From Methanobacteriota archaeon (GTDB taxonomy: Archaea; Thermoplasmatota; Poseidoniia; Poseidoniales; Poseidoniaceae), in the NCBI GenBank assembly GCA_002718195.1, contig PBDU01000028.1, positions 1 to 61,374 of the forward strand: a stretch of DNA of 61,374 nt, read 5' to 3'. The notes under the pieces are model-generated. The model searched no databases, had not been told where the DNA came from, and saw nothing but the letters and a program-made list of their open reading frames with translations. Numbering within the stretch: the stretch's first letter is position 1; each line of letters starts with the position of its first letter. Below are positions 1-9,323 of the stretch, in pieces. Made by a program: the position numbers and the translations under genes.

Positions 1-307
1 CAGCAATAGAATGTTTGAAACCGTATCCATGTTCATTAAGAGGTCCTACTTGATTTTGCTGATTGCCAACCGTCCAAGCAGCAATTGGATTGACCATTCC
101 ACCCAATTGATCTGAAATTGTCACAATAGCATTATGTGGGTCTACGTTAGCATCAAAATCCCAAGTGATTTTTATCTCATCAGGCAAAGCAGCGTTTGAA
201 ATTCGCAAGGCAAGTGCATTATCAATAAATTCAGCGAAAATTTCGCCAACATGATCGTGATTTGCAGACCAACCCCTCCAAGCGTCAGAAACTAATTGTG
301 CTGGCAT
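1..307 (-). CDS. GHKL-type ATPase, N-terminal part only (cut by window edge)
   Basis: The reverse strand is open from an ATG at 307 to the window edge, giving about 102 residues; an in-frame TGA lies just upstream of the ATG, so the start is well fixed. The peptide has the three ATP-binding boxes of the Bergerat (GHKL) fold in order: an N box, EIFAEFIDNAL (about residues 22-32), a G1 box, DQLGGM, and a G2 box, NEHGYGFKHS, with the conserved Gly and Lys. This is the arrangement of HATPase_c_3 / MORC-like ATPases rather than of sensor kinases, because no receiver or HisKA region precedes it. The rest of the protein, which would show its partner domains, lies outside the window. ATP binding is well supported; the biological role is unknown. 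The gene was found by translating the sequence by hand. Confidence 0.75.
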   Translation of the reverse strand, partial: MPAQLVSDAWRGWSANHDHVGEIFAEFIDNALALRISNAALPDEIKITWDFDANVDPHNAIVTISDQLGGMVNPIAAWTVGNQQNQVGPLNEHGYGFKHSIA

Positions 308-596
308 AATTGCCCCAGCTATTCAACATACATAATGGTGTTTGATTTTCGTCTCTTATGCTGAATAGATTTTTCATAAGGCTCTACAGAAGGTAATCTT
401 ACACTCATACTCTGCTCTAAGTATAATCTGATTGTTCTACGAATGGATATATGGGATATTGTATAATACCCTTGTATTAGGATTGTGCAAATCAGTGGGC
501 TTGCTATGGGTCATATACATCGCTACCCATGCATATATCAAAATTCAGAGGTTGGTTTCTATTATATTCGAGCCATTCAACTAATAGTTGGAGTGA
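308..596. other. Intergenic region without a supported gene
   Basis: About 290 bases between the divergent start of the GHKL gene and the end of the TM2 gene. It is AT-rich. A short plus-strand reading frame crosses its right part but runs into the TM2 gene and has no recognisable composition or motif. No tRNA-like or CRISPR-like structure is visible. The left part must hold the promoter of the GHKL gene, but no convincing TATA element could be singled out. Confidence 0.5.
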
Positions 597-887
597 TCAG
601 CGAACGTAAACCATGCCTCTATTCCTTCGGCTTGCACAAGATGATGGTATCAAAAAGAGGTCTAATAACCACCAAATTCCAAGACCTTGGAATGTAATAA
701 TTGATATTAGCCAAACTCCAATTCCTCTGCCGATGTATAGATGGTGTATTCCAAAAGCACCTAACAAGAGCCAAAGTAAGTATGCGACTAAGGTATCTGG
801 TCCTCCGCCAGCAGGAACTGTGTGGACAGTAGTATATTGCGCCGGTTGTTGATAATACATGGGTTGCTGACCAGGTACTGGTTGCAT
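597..887 (-). CDS. Small TM2-domain membrane protein
   Basis: This 96-residue protein starts with a Pro/Gln/Tyr-rich cytosolic stretch (PGQQPMYYQQ) and then has the TM2 pattern: a first hydrophobic segment, AYLLWLLLGAFGIHHLYIGR, with the typical G-x-H-x-x-Y-x-G hairpin, then a second segment, GVWLISIITFQGLGIWWLLD, ending in Trp-x-x-x-Asp. TM2 proteins are widespread two-helix membrane proteins, often of unknown role and sometimes linked to protease or surface functions. The start at 887 (MQPVPGQQ) was preferred because this Gln/Pro-rich opening is usual for TM2 proteins. An in-frame ATG at 920 would add 11 residues. The gene is divergent from the subtilase at 1035. Confidence 0.75.
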   Translation of the reverse strand: MQPVPGQQPMYYQQPAQYTTVHTVPAGGGPDTLVAYLLWLLLGAFGIHHLYIGRGIGVWLISIITFQGLGIWWLLDLFLIPSSCASRRNRGMVYVR

Positions 888-1034
888 ATTTGAGACTGGG
901 CACTTTGTGATTAAAATCATTATGATTAGATAACTTGTTAGCGATAACTCCTGTTGATTTGATGCAATAATAAGTTAGCAAATTTGAAGAAATTTGAACA
1001 AGTATTCAATAACCAAATCACCTGACTTAGCCTT

Positions 1035-2267
1035 ATGTTCGGGGATGACAGGCTTGAGGGCCTAGAATACTTACCCGAACCAACAGATTCTCGAATACTA
1101 TCAGCAGTAGATTCAACAGTTGTAGATCATGATACCGAATGGAGATCAGCAGTTATGGGGTATTCCCCAGATGTAGTTAGACCGGTTTCAAAAATACGCC
1201 GAAAAATTACCCCGCTAGGTAGCATAATCACAATTTGTTTCATAGGATTGATATTTGTTTTAGCATATAGAATGGATTTACTATTGGTTCAATTACCGCC
1301 TCCTACTAGTGAGTGGGCATTCGAAAGTACTGGAATCCGTGACTTCCAGGATGAGGGATATAGCGGTGAAGGGGTTAGAATTTGTATGGTGGATACAGGG
1401 GTATCCTTAGAGCACGAGAGTTTGGAAGATATGGATGTTGTATGGAGAGATTTTGTTTCTGACTCAACCGAACCTACGGATTATGGTGCAACTCCGCACG
1501 GAACTATGATGGTTGGGATTCTAGCTTCAAACTACCATCAACTTGGAGTTTCACCGAATGCAACAATTGGTATGGCTGCCTCACTTTCCTCAAACGAAGA
1601 TGGGGACAATGTTGGTGATTCCAGATTGGTGGCAGAGGCTATTGATTGGTGCAGAGAGGATTTTCAGGCTAACATAATTTCATTATCACTGGGCGGAAAA
1701 GAAGATTTCACAACTCGCGAGGGAGCAACCGTCAGCGCAGTAAGGCAAGCAATTGACTCAGGAATTTTTGTCGTTTCGGCAGCAGGAAACGATGGTGGAG
1801 GGGATGATGATGGAGATGTTGCCTCACCAGCTCACCTAGATGATGTTATCACAGTAGGCGCACTAACTAAAGATGAGCTTAAGTGGGAAAATTCCAGCAT
1901 TGGTTCCCTACAAGATAGCAATGGAGAGTTAAGGCAGTGGCCAAATCAAAAGCCGGAGGTATCTGCTCCGGGGTATCAAATAGTGAGTACTGGCGACAAT
2001 AATGATTGGTATGTCTCATCTGGGACATCTGATGCAACGGTATTTGTCTCAGGTGCTTTAGCTTTGGTCATCGAAGCAAACCCCGTGCTTTTGGAGAATA
2101 GAAACTCTGCAGATATCGATTGTTTATCCGACTTGAAAATGTCATTAGCCAATTCTTCTAGGTCGCTTGGAGGAGGAGAACATGACCAATTCACAGGCTA
2201 TGGAATTCTTGATGTTGGTGCTTGGAGCACTGAGTTTAGGCTGACGCAGACCTGTTTTGTCCCCTGA
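1035..2267 (+). CDS. Membrane-anchored subtilisin-like serine protease (S8)
   Basis: A 410-residue S8 peptidase. Residues 1-56 are acidic and probably cytosolic; residues about 60-78 (GSIITICFIGLIFVLAY) form a single membrane anchor, so the catalytic domain faces outside as a type II membrane protein. The catalytic triad is visible: Asp120 in CMVDTGVS, His155 in PHGTMMVG and Ser332 in SSGTSDATVFVSG. The oxyanion Asn252 (SAAGNDGG) is also present. There is no long C-terminal repeat region, in contrast to the giant subtilase at 50731. A cluster of Asp/Gly at 253-262 could bind calcium. It probably cleaves peptides or processes surface proteins outside the cell. Its substrate cannot be told from sequence. 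Confidence 0.9.
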   Translation: MFGDDRLEGLEYLPEPTDSRILSAVDSTVVDHDTEWRSAVMGYSPDVVRPVSKIRRKITPLGSIITICFIGLIFVLAYRMDLLLVQLPPPTSEWAFESTGIRDFQDEGYSGEGVRICMVDTGVSLEHESLEDMDVVWRDFVSDSTEPTDYGATPHGTMMVGILASNYHQLGVSPNATIGMAASLSSNEDGDNVGDSRLVAEAIDWCREDFQANIISLSLGGKEDFTTREGATVSAVRQAIDSGIFVVSAAGNDGGGDDDGDVASPAHLDDVITVGALTKDELKWENSSIGSLQDSNGELRQWPNQKPEVSAPGYQIVSTGDNNDWYVSSGTSDATVFVSGALALVIEANPVLLENRNSADIDCLSDLKMSLANSSRSLGGGEHDQFTGYGILDVGAWSTEFRLTQTCFVP

Positions 2268-2331
2268 AATCATCAATAATCTATGATACTATCTTCAGTA
2301 TACGATACAAAATAATGGTGATTTTTGATAC

Positions 2332-2342
2332 AAATATAAAAT
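2332..2342 (+). promoter_or_regulatory. Putative TATA box of the beta-helix surface protein gene
   Basis: AAATATAAAAT lies about 65 bases before the ATG at 2408. An archaeal box A here would put the transcription start near 2362-2368 and give a 5' leader of about 40 bases. The call rests on position and composition only. Confidence 0.45.
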
Positions 2343-2397
2343 TTTGATACTAAAAAAGCCTTCAATCGTGCCATAGCATTATATTCTTCACCTCAAT

Positions 2398-2403
2398 AGG
2401 AGA
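2398..2403 (+). promoter_or_regulatory. Shine-Dalgarno site for the gene at 2408
   Basis: AGGAGA ends four bases before the ATG at 2408. It supports this ATG, which directly opens a good signal peptide. Fits a leadered, SD-driven start. Confidence 0.55.
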
Positions 2404-2407
2404 AATC

Positions 2408-5400
2408 ATGAAGACAACTTTTGGGCCAAATAAAGGAAAAAGCATCTCCCTTGTAAGCATATTGTTACTTGCTACATTGATGAGCCTTGTAACCATTCCA
2501 ACTGCTTCCGCTATAAACGAGACATCAGCTGGTGTAATTACTGGAACAGAGACTTGGTCAGGAACTCACAATCTAATCGACAACGTCACAGTTGCAGAAG
2601 GTGCAAAATTGACCATTAACGCTGGGACTACAATCAATATTCCAGCAGGAAAACACATCAATGTTGGAGGCTCCATCTGTGCAGGTGACGCAGGTTGTGG
2701 TGCAACACAGGCATCTGCTTCATCAACAATTAGATTCTTGTGGGCTACAACTGGACCAAATGACAAAGGTGGATGCCTACCAATTGCTCAGGGTGACCAA
2801 GGCAATATCGATGCAGCATGTGGTGGCGGTTTGTACATCGGACCAACCGTTGACTTAGCAGAAACTGGAATGTCCTTTGTTCACTTCGAAGATGCGTACG
2901 GATTCAATGTCTTAGAAAGCGTTTCTAACACCGTAAGATATGGTGCCCTTATCATTGACGGTTCCTCACCCGAACTCGACCACCTTTCCTTCACCGATAT
3001 CAACGGATCGAACATAATTGCGCTAGATTTTGCCTCTCCTACAATTACTGATTCTACTTTTACAATTGGAGTAGACGCTCAAACTAGAGGTCCTGCAATA
3101 CAAGCATATGGAGCAGGAGCAGGTATTCTATCCTCGATCGTGGTTAGAGATTCAACTTTCACAGGGGAAACTCAAAGTGGATGTAGTGGACAACAAGCAG
3201 GAATTAACATGATCTACGCAGAAGAAAGTTTCATTGATTTTGAGAGACTTGATTTCTCTGAGAATACCTTTGGTGTACTTTTGAAAAGTTCATCCGGCTG
3301 GATTGGAAATTCAACATTTGATGTAAAGTGTTCTGGTGTTAACACGAACGGATTCAAAACTACAGGTACCGTATCCCATACTTTGTATGTTGACAATAAC
3401 GTAATCGAAACAGAAGAAGGTGCTGGAATAACCGCTTATGACGGTGCAAGAGTATCAGCCCATAACAACGTCATTTCGGGTGCTTCAGCAGGTTCTGGTG
3501 TTGCAGTTTCATCCTCTACTTTGACTATGACCGATAGTAGCGTTGGACCAATCTCTGGATACAACGGCTTCTGGATTTACGGCTCATCAGATGTAGTAAT
3601 TGAGAACACAACAATTCAGGACACAGCAGCTGAACCTGTGTTATTGGGTGAATACCACTTTAACGATCAAGGTTGGAACGTCCCAGCCCCGACAAGCGCA
3701 AGGCTGAAAATGGCAAATAGCGTAATTTCGAATAACTCTGGTACATGTAACTCACTCTGGATGTACGATGGTGATTTCAATTGCCCAGCAATTCACATCT
3801 TCATGTCAAGTGCAACACTGATTGGAAATACTATCACAAATAACCAGGGAGATGGTTTGAGAATTAAGGCTGGTATTGTCAACGTTCAAGACAACAACAT
3901 TGAGACATCAGAAATAGGAGCTAACATTTCTCACTATGATGACACGTACGGCTCCAAGCACGGCACAATCGGATATTTCAGCGGAAACACATACACAAAT
4001 GCATCACAAATATACAACATCAGTGAGTCTAGAGTAACAGTTCAATCAGAATTTATTCCTGATGTAAGCGCTCCATATTATCCGGTAATGTTGGAATGGA
4101 CAGATTCTGAATGTCCATTTGCTTCTCTTGATGTATGTTTGAAACTACCTTCATCTTACGAAAAAGTTCCACAAGGTATGCCGCTAGCAATTGAGTTGGT
4201 GAACAATTCAACAGTATTCTCTTTTGCAGACCTACAAAACTTTGACACGAGCAAGATTTTCGTTCAAAATCAAAACACTGAATGGGGTACTCAAGTACGC
4301 CAGGGAGAACTTGTTAGGTACCAAGTAAAATCTGGTGGCTCAAACGTAGCGGACGCTACAGTTGTCATCAAGGATGCAAACGGTAAACCACTTTATTCAA
4401 TGCAAACAGACGCGTTTGGATTTACTCCTCAAGTTTCCCTTCCGAGCGATTTCATGATCGATAGAAACTGGAATCACATAGTCGGTGAACAGAATGTGGA
4501 TGTACCTGGTACGCCTGCAGTTGAATCAATTACAGAGAACTCCTGTTCAGATGGATATGATAATGACGGTGACACTAAGGTCGATGTCGATGACACTGAT
4601 TGTGTAAACGGCAGAGAGTTGGCATTTTATACAGTTGAAGCATTCAAATTCGGCAAGGGTGAGAATGAATTCTCATTCTCTCTAACAGGAGGAATTGATG
4701 AGGTAATAAACCTAAACAACCTACCACCTAGCGTCACTGTCGATCAAATCGAAGGAGCTTCATTTGCTCAAACAATTACCTTGACCGGTAGCGCATGGGA
4801 TGGAGAAGCAGGTCCATACGCACTCGACCAAATCGCCTATGAGAAGCAATTTGGTTTGGTTCAATCTGTTGAAATCCAGCCTCCAGGTCAACAAACTTGG
4901 TATTCCGCAGTTGACACATCTGGAGCAAATGGAGAAATCACCAGAGGAAATCACCCGTTCAAGACATGGTCATTTGATTGGGATATGTCTGGACATCCTG
5001 AAGGAGAATCAGATGTTACTTTCAGAATCAGGTCAAATGACGGACTTGCACTTTCACCTGTATCGGTTAGAGACTTCAAACTGAATCTAGTTGCTCCATC
5101 TCTAATTCTCAGCGAGCCACTTGATGGCTCTACGCATAGAGATGGAAATGTGCTGTTCTCAGGAACTGCCTCTGACCCTTACTCTGGTACTCAAGGTTCA
5201 GACATTCAGAATATTTGGATAGATATCGAAGGACCAAATGACTATACCTCAAGATTCCCAATACAAGGAACTACTACTTGGGCATATGATTGGGATTTCT
5301 CTGATTTGCCTACTGGGCAATACACGTTCAAGGTTTGGGCTAGTGATTCTGACTTCTGTATTGGTGATTTTGATGGATGCAGCTATGAGGAGAGAACAAT

Positions 5401-6757
5401 CAACGTGAATAACGATAACGTGGCGCCATTCGTTACTCTATCCTCTCCAGGAGATGCAACAAAGGTAAGAGCAGATTCTGCAACCTTAGTACAAGGTGTG
5501 GCAAGGGATACAGACGGGGCTGTTACAAGAGTCGAAATCACAATCATTGATTTGGCAAGCCAAACAGAATTGTTCAACGGTCCTAACCCAGTAACATCCT
5601 TCGCTCCAAATGGCGCTTGGCAAACAACTTGGGACACATCCAACTTGATTCACGACCAACAATATGAGATAGTTGTGAAATCATACGACGGAGAAGATTA
5701 CTCTCCAGAAGTTAGGATTAGAATCACAATTGACAATCCGTCTGATTCTTTGAATAATGCTCCTACATTCAACGAAACGTTGTGGCCTTCAGTCGTTACA
5801 ATCTTCTGTGATTCAGGTTCATCATCTAGCAATCAATGTGGTGGAGGCGCTTCAGTTGATCTAGCTCAATACTTCAGTGATGCTGATGTTGTGAGTACAA
5901 ATCTAATCTATGACGTATTTGATTCAGCTTCTAGTTCTGAAGACGACTACTACTATGGATACATAACAATCAGTGCAAACGGAGTCGCTACTTATGATCC
6001 AGTAGATAACATTGCAACACTGCCAAGTGAGATATCAGAATGGTCACTATCTGGTGTACAGTTTGAGGCAAGAGATGAGTTCGATTCCAGCGTTCTATCT
6101 TACCCTGTAACTTTCCTTGTGAAGGAAGTAAAGTTTGATGTTGAGAGGGACGATGTTGGTGAGATTATCACCACCAATGACCCAGCAAGTTTCTCAGGTA
6201 CAGGTCTTCCTGATTCAAAGGTAATCGCACGATACAAAGAATCTGGATTCAAACTCAATGAGACCCGTGTTGATGAAAATGGTGACTGGCAGATGTTCAT
6301 CTCAGCATCACAATTGGCAAGCGAAGAGAGAGCAGACATTATCTTTGAGATGGATGGTCAATACTACAGGACTGCAGAGCAAGGCGAGGATGAACAAGCA
6401 TCATTCGTCATAATCCCAGAAGCATCTGTGGATGAAGGAATCTCTCTGCTTTGGATAATCATCGGTATTGTAGTCGTTCTAGGTCTAATTCTAGCAGTTG
6501 GATTCGTATTCTTCGTTGAATTCGAGGAAGAAATAGATCTAGCAGAGGAAGATCAATCAACCCAAGAGACGCAAGCAGACCCATATGCCTGGGCTAAGAA
6601 ATCCACCACTGAAATCTCAGCAGCTGGGGGAGAACAACCTGCTCAGGCAGCACAAGCAACCCAAGCAGCTGCAGCCTCATCTCATCCAGGATGGATTTGG
6701 GATGCACAGAAGGGTGAATGGGTTGCTGACCCAAATTATCAACCTCCATCCCAGTGA
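2408..6757 (+). CDS. Giant surface protein: beta-helix, Ig-like modules, C-terminal anchor
   Basis: A 1,449-residue exported protein. A signal peptide covers residues 1-35 and ends at TASA. Residues about 45-540 have the spacing of a right-handed parallel beta-helix: short repeats of the type NNVISGASAGSGV and IGNTITNNQGDGL, known from pectate-lyase-like and Disaggregatase-like proteins. A Cys-bounded acidic loop, CSDGYDNDGDTKVDVDDTDC, at about 711-733 looks like a calcium site. Three Ig-like modules follow, recognisable by the recurring TITLTGSAWDGEAG, NVLFSGTASDPYSG and SATLVQGVARDTDG strands. A membrane helix at about 1344-1370 is followed by a cytosolic Gln/Ala-rich linker and a Trp-rich end, HPGWIWDAQKGEWVADP. 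The family has no known enzyme activity that can be seen here. It probably binds or degrades polysaccharide, or forms part of the cell envelope. Confidence 0.8.
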   Translation: MKTTFGPNKGKSISLVSILLLATLMSLVTIPTASAINETSAGVITGTETWSGTHNLIDNVTVAEGAKLTINAGTTINIPAGKHINVGGSICAGDAGCGATQASASSTIRFLWATTGPNDKGGCLPIAQGDQGNIDAACGGGLYIGPTVDLAETGMSFVHFEDAYGFNVLESVSNTVRYGALIIDGSSPELDHLSFTDINGSNIIALDFASPTITDSTFTIGVDAQTRGPAIQAYGAGAGILSSIVVRDSTFTGETQSGCSGQQAGINMIYAEESFIDFERLDFSENTFGVLLKSSSGWIGNSTFDVKCSGVNTNGFKTTGTVSHTLYVDNNVIETEEGAGITAYDGARVSAHNNVISGASAGSGVAVSSSTLTMTDSSVGPISGYNGFWIYGSSDVVIENTTIQDTAAEPVLLGEYHFNDQGWNVPAPTSARLKMANSVISNNSGTCNSLWMYDGDFNCPAIHIFMSSATLIGNTITNNQGDGLRIKAGIVNVQDNNIETSEIGANISHYDDTYGSKHGTIGYFSGNTYTNASQIYNISESRVTVQSEFIPDVSAPYYPVMLEWTDSECPFASLDVCLKLPSSYEKVPQGMPLAIELVNNSTVFSFADLQNFDTSKIFVQNQNTEWGTQVRQGELVRYQVKSGGSNVADATVVIKDANGKPLYSMQTDAFGFTPQVSLPSDFMIDRNWNHIVGEQNVDVPGTPAVESITENSCSDGYDNDGDTKVDVDDTDCVNGRELAFYTVEAFKFGKGENEFSFSLTGGIDEVINLNNLPPSVTVDQIEGASFAQTITLTGSAWDGEAGPYALDQIAYEKQFGLVQSVEIQPPGQQTWYSAVDTSGANGEITRGNHPFKTWSFDWDMSGHPEGESDVTFRIRSNDGLALSPVSVRDFKLNLVAPSLILSEPLDGSTHRDGNVLFSGTASDPYSGTQGSDIQNIWIDIEGPNDYTSRFPIQGTTTWAYDWDFSDLPTGQYTFKVWASDSDFCIGDFDGCSYEERTINVNNDNVAPFVTLSSPGDATKVRADSATLVQGVARDTDGAVTRVEITIIDLASQTELFNGPNPVTSFAPNGAWQTTWDTSNLIHDQQYEIVVKSYDGEDYSPEVRIRITIDNPSDSLNNAPTFNETLWPSVVTIFCDSGSSSSNQCGGGASVDLAQYFSDADVVSTNLIYDVFDSASSSEDDYYYGYITISANGVATYDPVDNIATLPSEISEWSLSGVQFEARDEFDSSVLSYPVTFLVKEVKFDVERDDVGEIITTNDPASFSGTGLPDSKVIARYKESGFKLNETRVDENGDWQMFISASQLASEERADIIFEMDGQYYRTAEQGEDEQASFVIIPEASVDEGISLLWIIIGIVVVLGLILAVGFVFFVEFEEEIDLAEEDQSTQETQADPYAWAKKSTTEISAAGGEQPAQAAQATQAAAASSHPGWIWDAQKGEWVADPNYQPPSQ

Positions 6758-6815
6758 TGCAGGAACTATCCAATCACCACAAGTGATTAAGATGATAAGT
6801 AAGTGAGATGATGTT

Positions 6816-9323
6816 ATGGCTGGAAATCCAAAGCCCGGAGTGCAGGAGAGGATACTTCTACATCTCAGAGATTATTCAGATTACAGATCCAGCGTAGAGG
6901 TTCCTTTTGCTTTATCACAAATGGGTATTGCAAATGCAGTTGCCATCGCTAGGTCAAATGTGCCTAGGGCAATTGCTGGCTTAAGAGATCAAGGCTTACT
7001 CGTAGAACGTCAAGCACACGTCAAAGGTGTCTCTAGGAAAAGAAAAGCATACTTCCTCACAACTCCAGGTGTTGTGCTTGCAGATGAAACATGGAAGAGA
7101 CTGCGAGATTACAAATTTAGAGTAATTCAAGAGGATAATTCTACAGATTCAACAACTTTAGGCGAAGCACACAAAATCCTTCCATTCCAAATGAGGTCTG
7201 TAGATATTATCCGATATTTGGATGATTCAGGAATTCTCGATGTTAGAAATCTAAACGAAGATTTGGTACAAAGAGATTTATCTAAACACGTCGAAAAACA
7301 ACTTGTAACCTCCCTAGGAGATTTGCCAAGGCTTAGACATTTTTATGGTAGAGAAAGAGAACTTGATAATATGGTCAATCTTATAGATGCAAGATCTACT
7401 ACTCTTATGATTCCAGGAATTGCAGGCATTGGAAAAACCACAATGGCAAGCAAACTCATCGAGAGATTCAAGCACAGAAGGAACTTATTGTATCACCGCT
7501 GTCAAGACTGGGACGGTTACCGTTCTTTTTACGACTTAGTTGCAGAATGGCTGGCGAACATTGGTGATTCCTCATTTGCGGATTATGTAGCTGCAACACC
7601 AGTTCCAAATCCTGCTGATGCTGCTAGACTAATCGTGGATTGTGTAGGCGCATCTCCATCGTTGATAGTAATAGATGATTACCACAAAGTGGCTGATTCA
7701 ACTTTACATCAAACAATACAGGCTCTTTCGTTAGCTATGATCGAAAATGAAGAGCAGATTGGGTTGGTGATATTTTCAAGGTCATTCAAATCTGTTGTCC
7801 CTAAAAAAGATACAAAAGGAAATATCGCCACACTAGTCATTCCTCTGGATGGTCTAGACTTTGATTCAGCGAAAAATTTGATTACAGGGTCATCTGATTT
7901 GAGCCCGGAACAATGGGCTCACATCCATGGGCTAACAAGGGGGCATCCATTGGTCCTCGAATTAATTAACAGGGGAGCAAACACTGGTGCTTACCACGAA
8001 ACACTTGAAAATTATGTTCAAGTTGAAATTTTCAGCAAATTATCTGCGGAACAAAAAAGAGTATTATCTGCTATTGCAATTTACAGAGAACCGATTCCGC
8101 TTGAAGCACTTGCTGACCAAAAACTCGACACGGATATACTCGCTTCATTAGTAGAGTCAGGCTTAGCAAGGCAAGCAGATGCTGAAACTTTTGACGTACA
8201 CGATCTAATTCGAGAATTCCTATTGCAATCCTTAGATACCCAGGTAAAACAAAATCTTCACTCCAAGTGCGTTGAATGGTATAGCAAGCAAAAAGAAGAT
8301 CATGCACTCAAAGTTGAACTGATTTATCATCAAATTAACTCAGGAAAAGAAGATGAAGCAATGAAAGTTCTAGTTGAATCAGGACGTGAATTAGTGGGTC
8401 ACGGTCACATGGAGATTTTGGGGTTAATTGAAGCAATACCACGGGACAAAGTTGAGGATACACATGTGACCCAAGTAAAACAACTCAAGGGAGAAATATT
8501 AACTCTGCAAGGAAGACTTGACGAAGCAAAAACTGTTCTCAATGAGTTAAAAGAAAACATGGATGATTCTAATCCCAGAATCAATGCAGAAGTTATTTCG
8601 GCATTGGCTGACATTGCAAGGAAACAAGAAAGAATTGATGATGCTCTGAGCATGCAGAGAGAAGCATTGAATCTATTTATGGAAATTTCAGACGAAGTGG
8701 GCGCCGCAAGAACCTACAACAACATGGGATACTTGCTAAGAAGAAAGCGAGAGAAATCTAAAGCTCTCGAAGCCTATTCCCAAGTCGAGGAGATTCTCAA
8801 ACAATCTGGAAATAAGGAACTGATAGGTTCCCAAATAAATCTGGCTCGTGCTTTGTTAGAACTAGGTGAATTAGAAAAGGCTAGAGAACACGCAATCAAT
8901 GCCTTTGAGACTTCTCAGGATAACAATAATCCAATTGTGCACGCAAGGGCGCAAGCAGTTCTTGGCAGATATTACAGCAAAATGCAAGACCATGAACTAG
9001 CTCTACATCATTATGGAAGTGCCGTTGAGGTAATGGATGAAGCAGGGGACTTGAATGCATTTGTTGAGATAATCGTACTTCTTGGCGAGGTGTTTGAGGA
9101 TTCCGGCAAGACTGAGGAGGCTCTAGAGAAATACAGAGAAGCACTTGCTATCGCTGAAGCAAACGATTTGCGAATGCAAGTCGGAGATATTCTTGCAAAA
9201 TTGGGAGATGCAAGTCCATCACATCAGAGGATGGAATATCTGAAGAGAGCTTTGCTTGTTTTCAGAGAACTTGGCGCTACGAGCAAAGCAAGAGATGTCC
9301 AGAATCTATTCTTCAAGCGTTGA
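6816..9323 (+). CDS. STAND-type ATPase with winged helix and TPR repeats
   Basis: An 835-residue multidomain protein. Residues about 8-100 fold like a winged helix DNA-binding domain (QERILLHLRD, RAIAGLRDQGLLVERQ, KAYFLTTPGV). A STAND-class NTPase follows: the linker FYGRERELDNM at 176-186, Walker A GIAGIGKTT at 201-209 with Lys207, Walker B SLIVIDDY at 282-289, a sensor Arg in FSRSFK, and the GHPL motif near 386. From about 560 to 820 there are TPR repeats such as EVGAARTYNNMGYLLRRKRE. This is the layout of MalT/AfsR-like regulators and of NB-ARC/NACHT sensors: ligand binding to the repeats triggers ATP-driven oligomerisation. No effector other than the winged helix is visible, so a transcription regulator is the best guess. 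The stop codon touches that of the convergent pilin-like operon. Confidence 0.8.
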   Translation: MAGNPKPGVQERILLHLRDYSDYRSSVEVPFALSQMGIANAVAIARSNVPRAIAGLRDQGLLVERQAHVKGVSRKRKAYFLTTPGVVLADETWKRLRDYKFRVIQEDNSTDSTTLGEAHKILPFQMRSVDIIRYLDDSGILDVRNLNEDLVQRDLSKHVEKQLVTSLGDLPRLRHFYGRERELDNMVNLIDARSTTLMIPGIAGIGKTTMASKLIERFKHRRNLLYHRCQDWDGYRSFYDLVAEWLANIGDSSFADYVAATPVPNPADAARLIVDCVGASPSLIVIDDYHKVADSTLHQTIQALSLAMIENEEQIGLVIFSRSFKSVVPKKDTKGNIATLVIPLDGLDFDSAKNLITGSSDLSPEQWAHIHGLTRGHPLVLELINRGANTGAYHETLENYVQVEIFSKLSAEQKRVLSAIAIYREPIPLEALADQKLDTDILASLVESGLARQADAETFDVHDLIREFLLQSLDTQVKQNLHSKCVEWYSKQKEDHALKVELIYHQINSGKEDEAMKVLVESGRELVGHGHMEILGLIEAIPRDKVEDTHVTQVKQLKGEILTLQGRLDEAKTVLNELKENMDDSNPRINAEVISALADIARKQERIDDALSMQREALNLFMEISDEVGAARTYNNMGYLLRRKREKSKALEAYSQVEEILKQSGNKELIGSQINLARALLELGELEKAREHAINAFETSQDNNNPIVHARAQAVLGRYYSKMQDHELALHHYGSAVEVMDEAGDLNAFVEIIVLLGEVFEDSGKTEEALEKYREALAIAEANDLRMQVGDILAKLGDASPSHQRMEYLKRALLVFRELGATSKARDVQNLFFKR

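Noticed and set aside
485..697. Short plus-strand open frame
   Set aside because: Overlaps the TM2 gene on the other strand; no motif, no start signal, composition unlike real proteins here.
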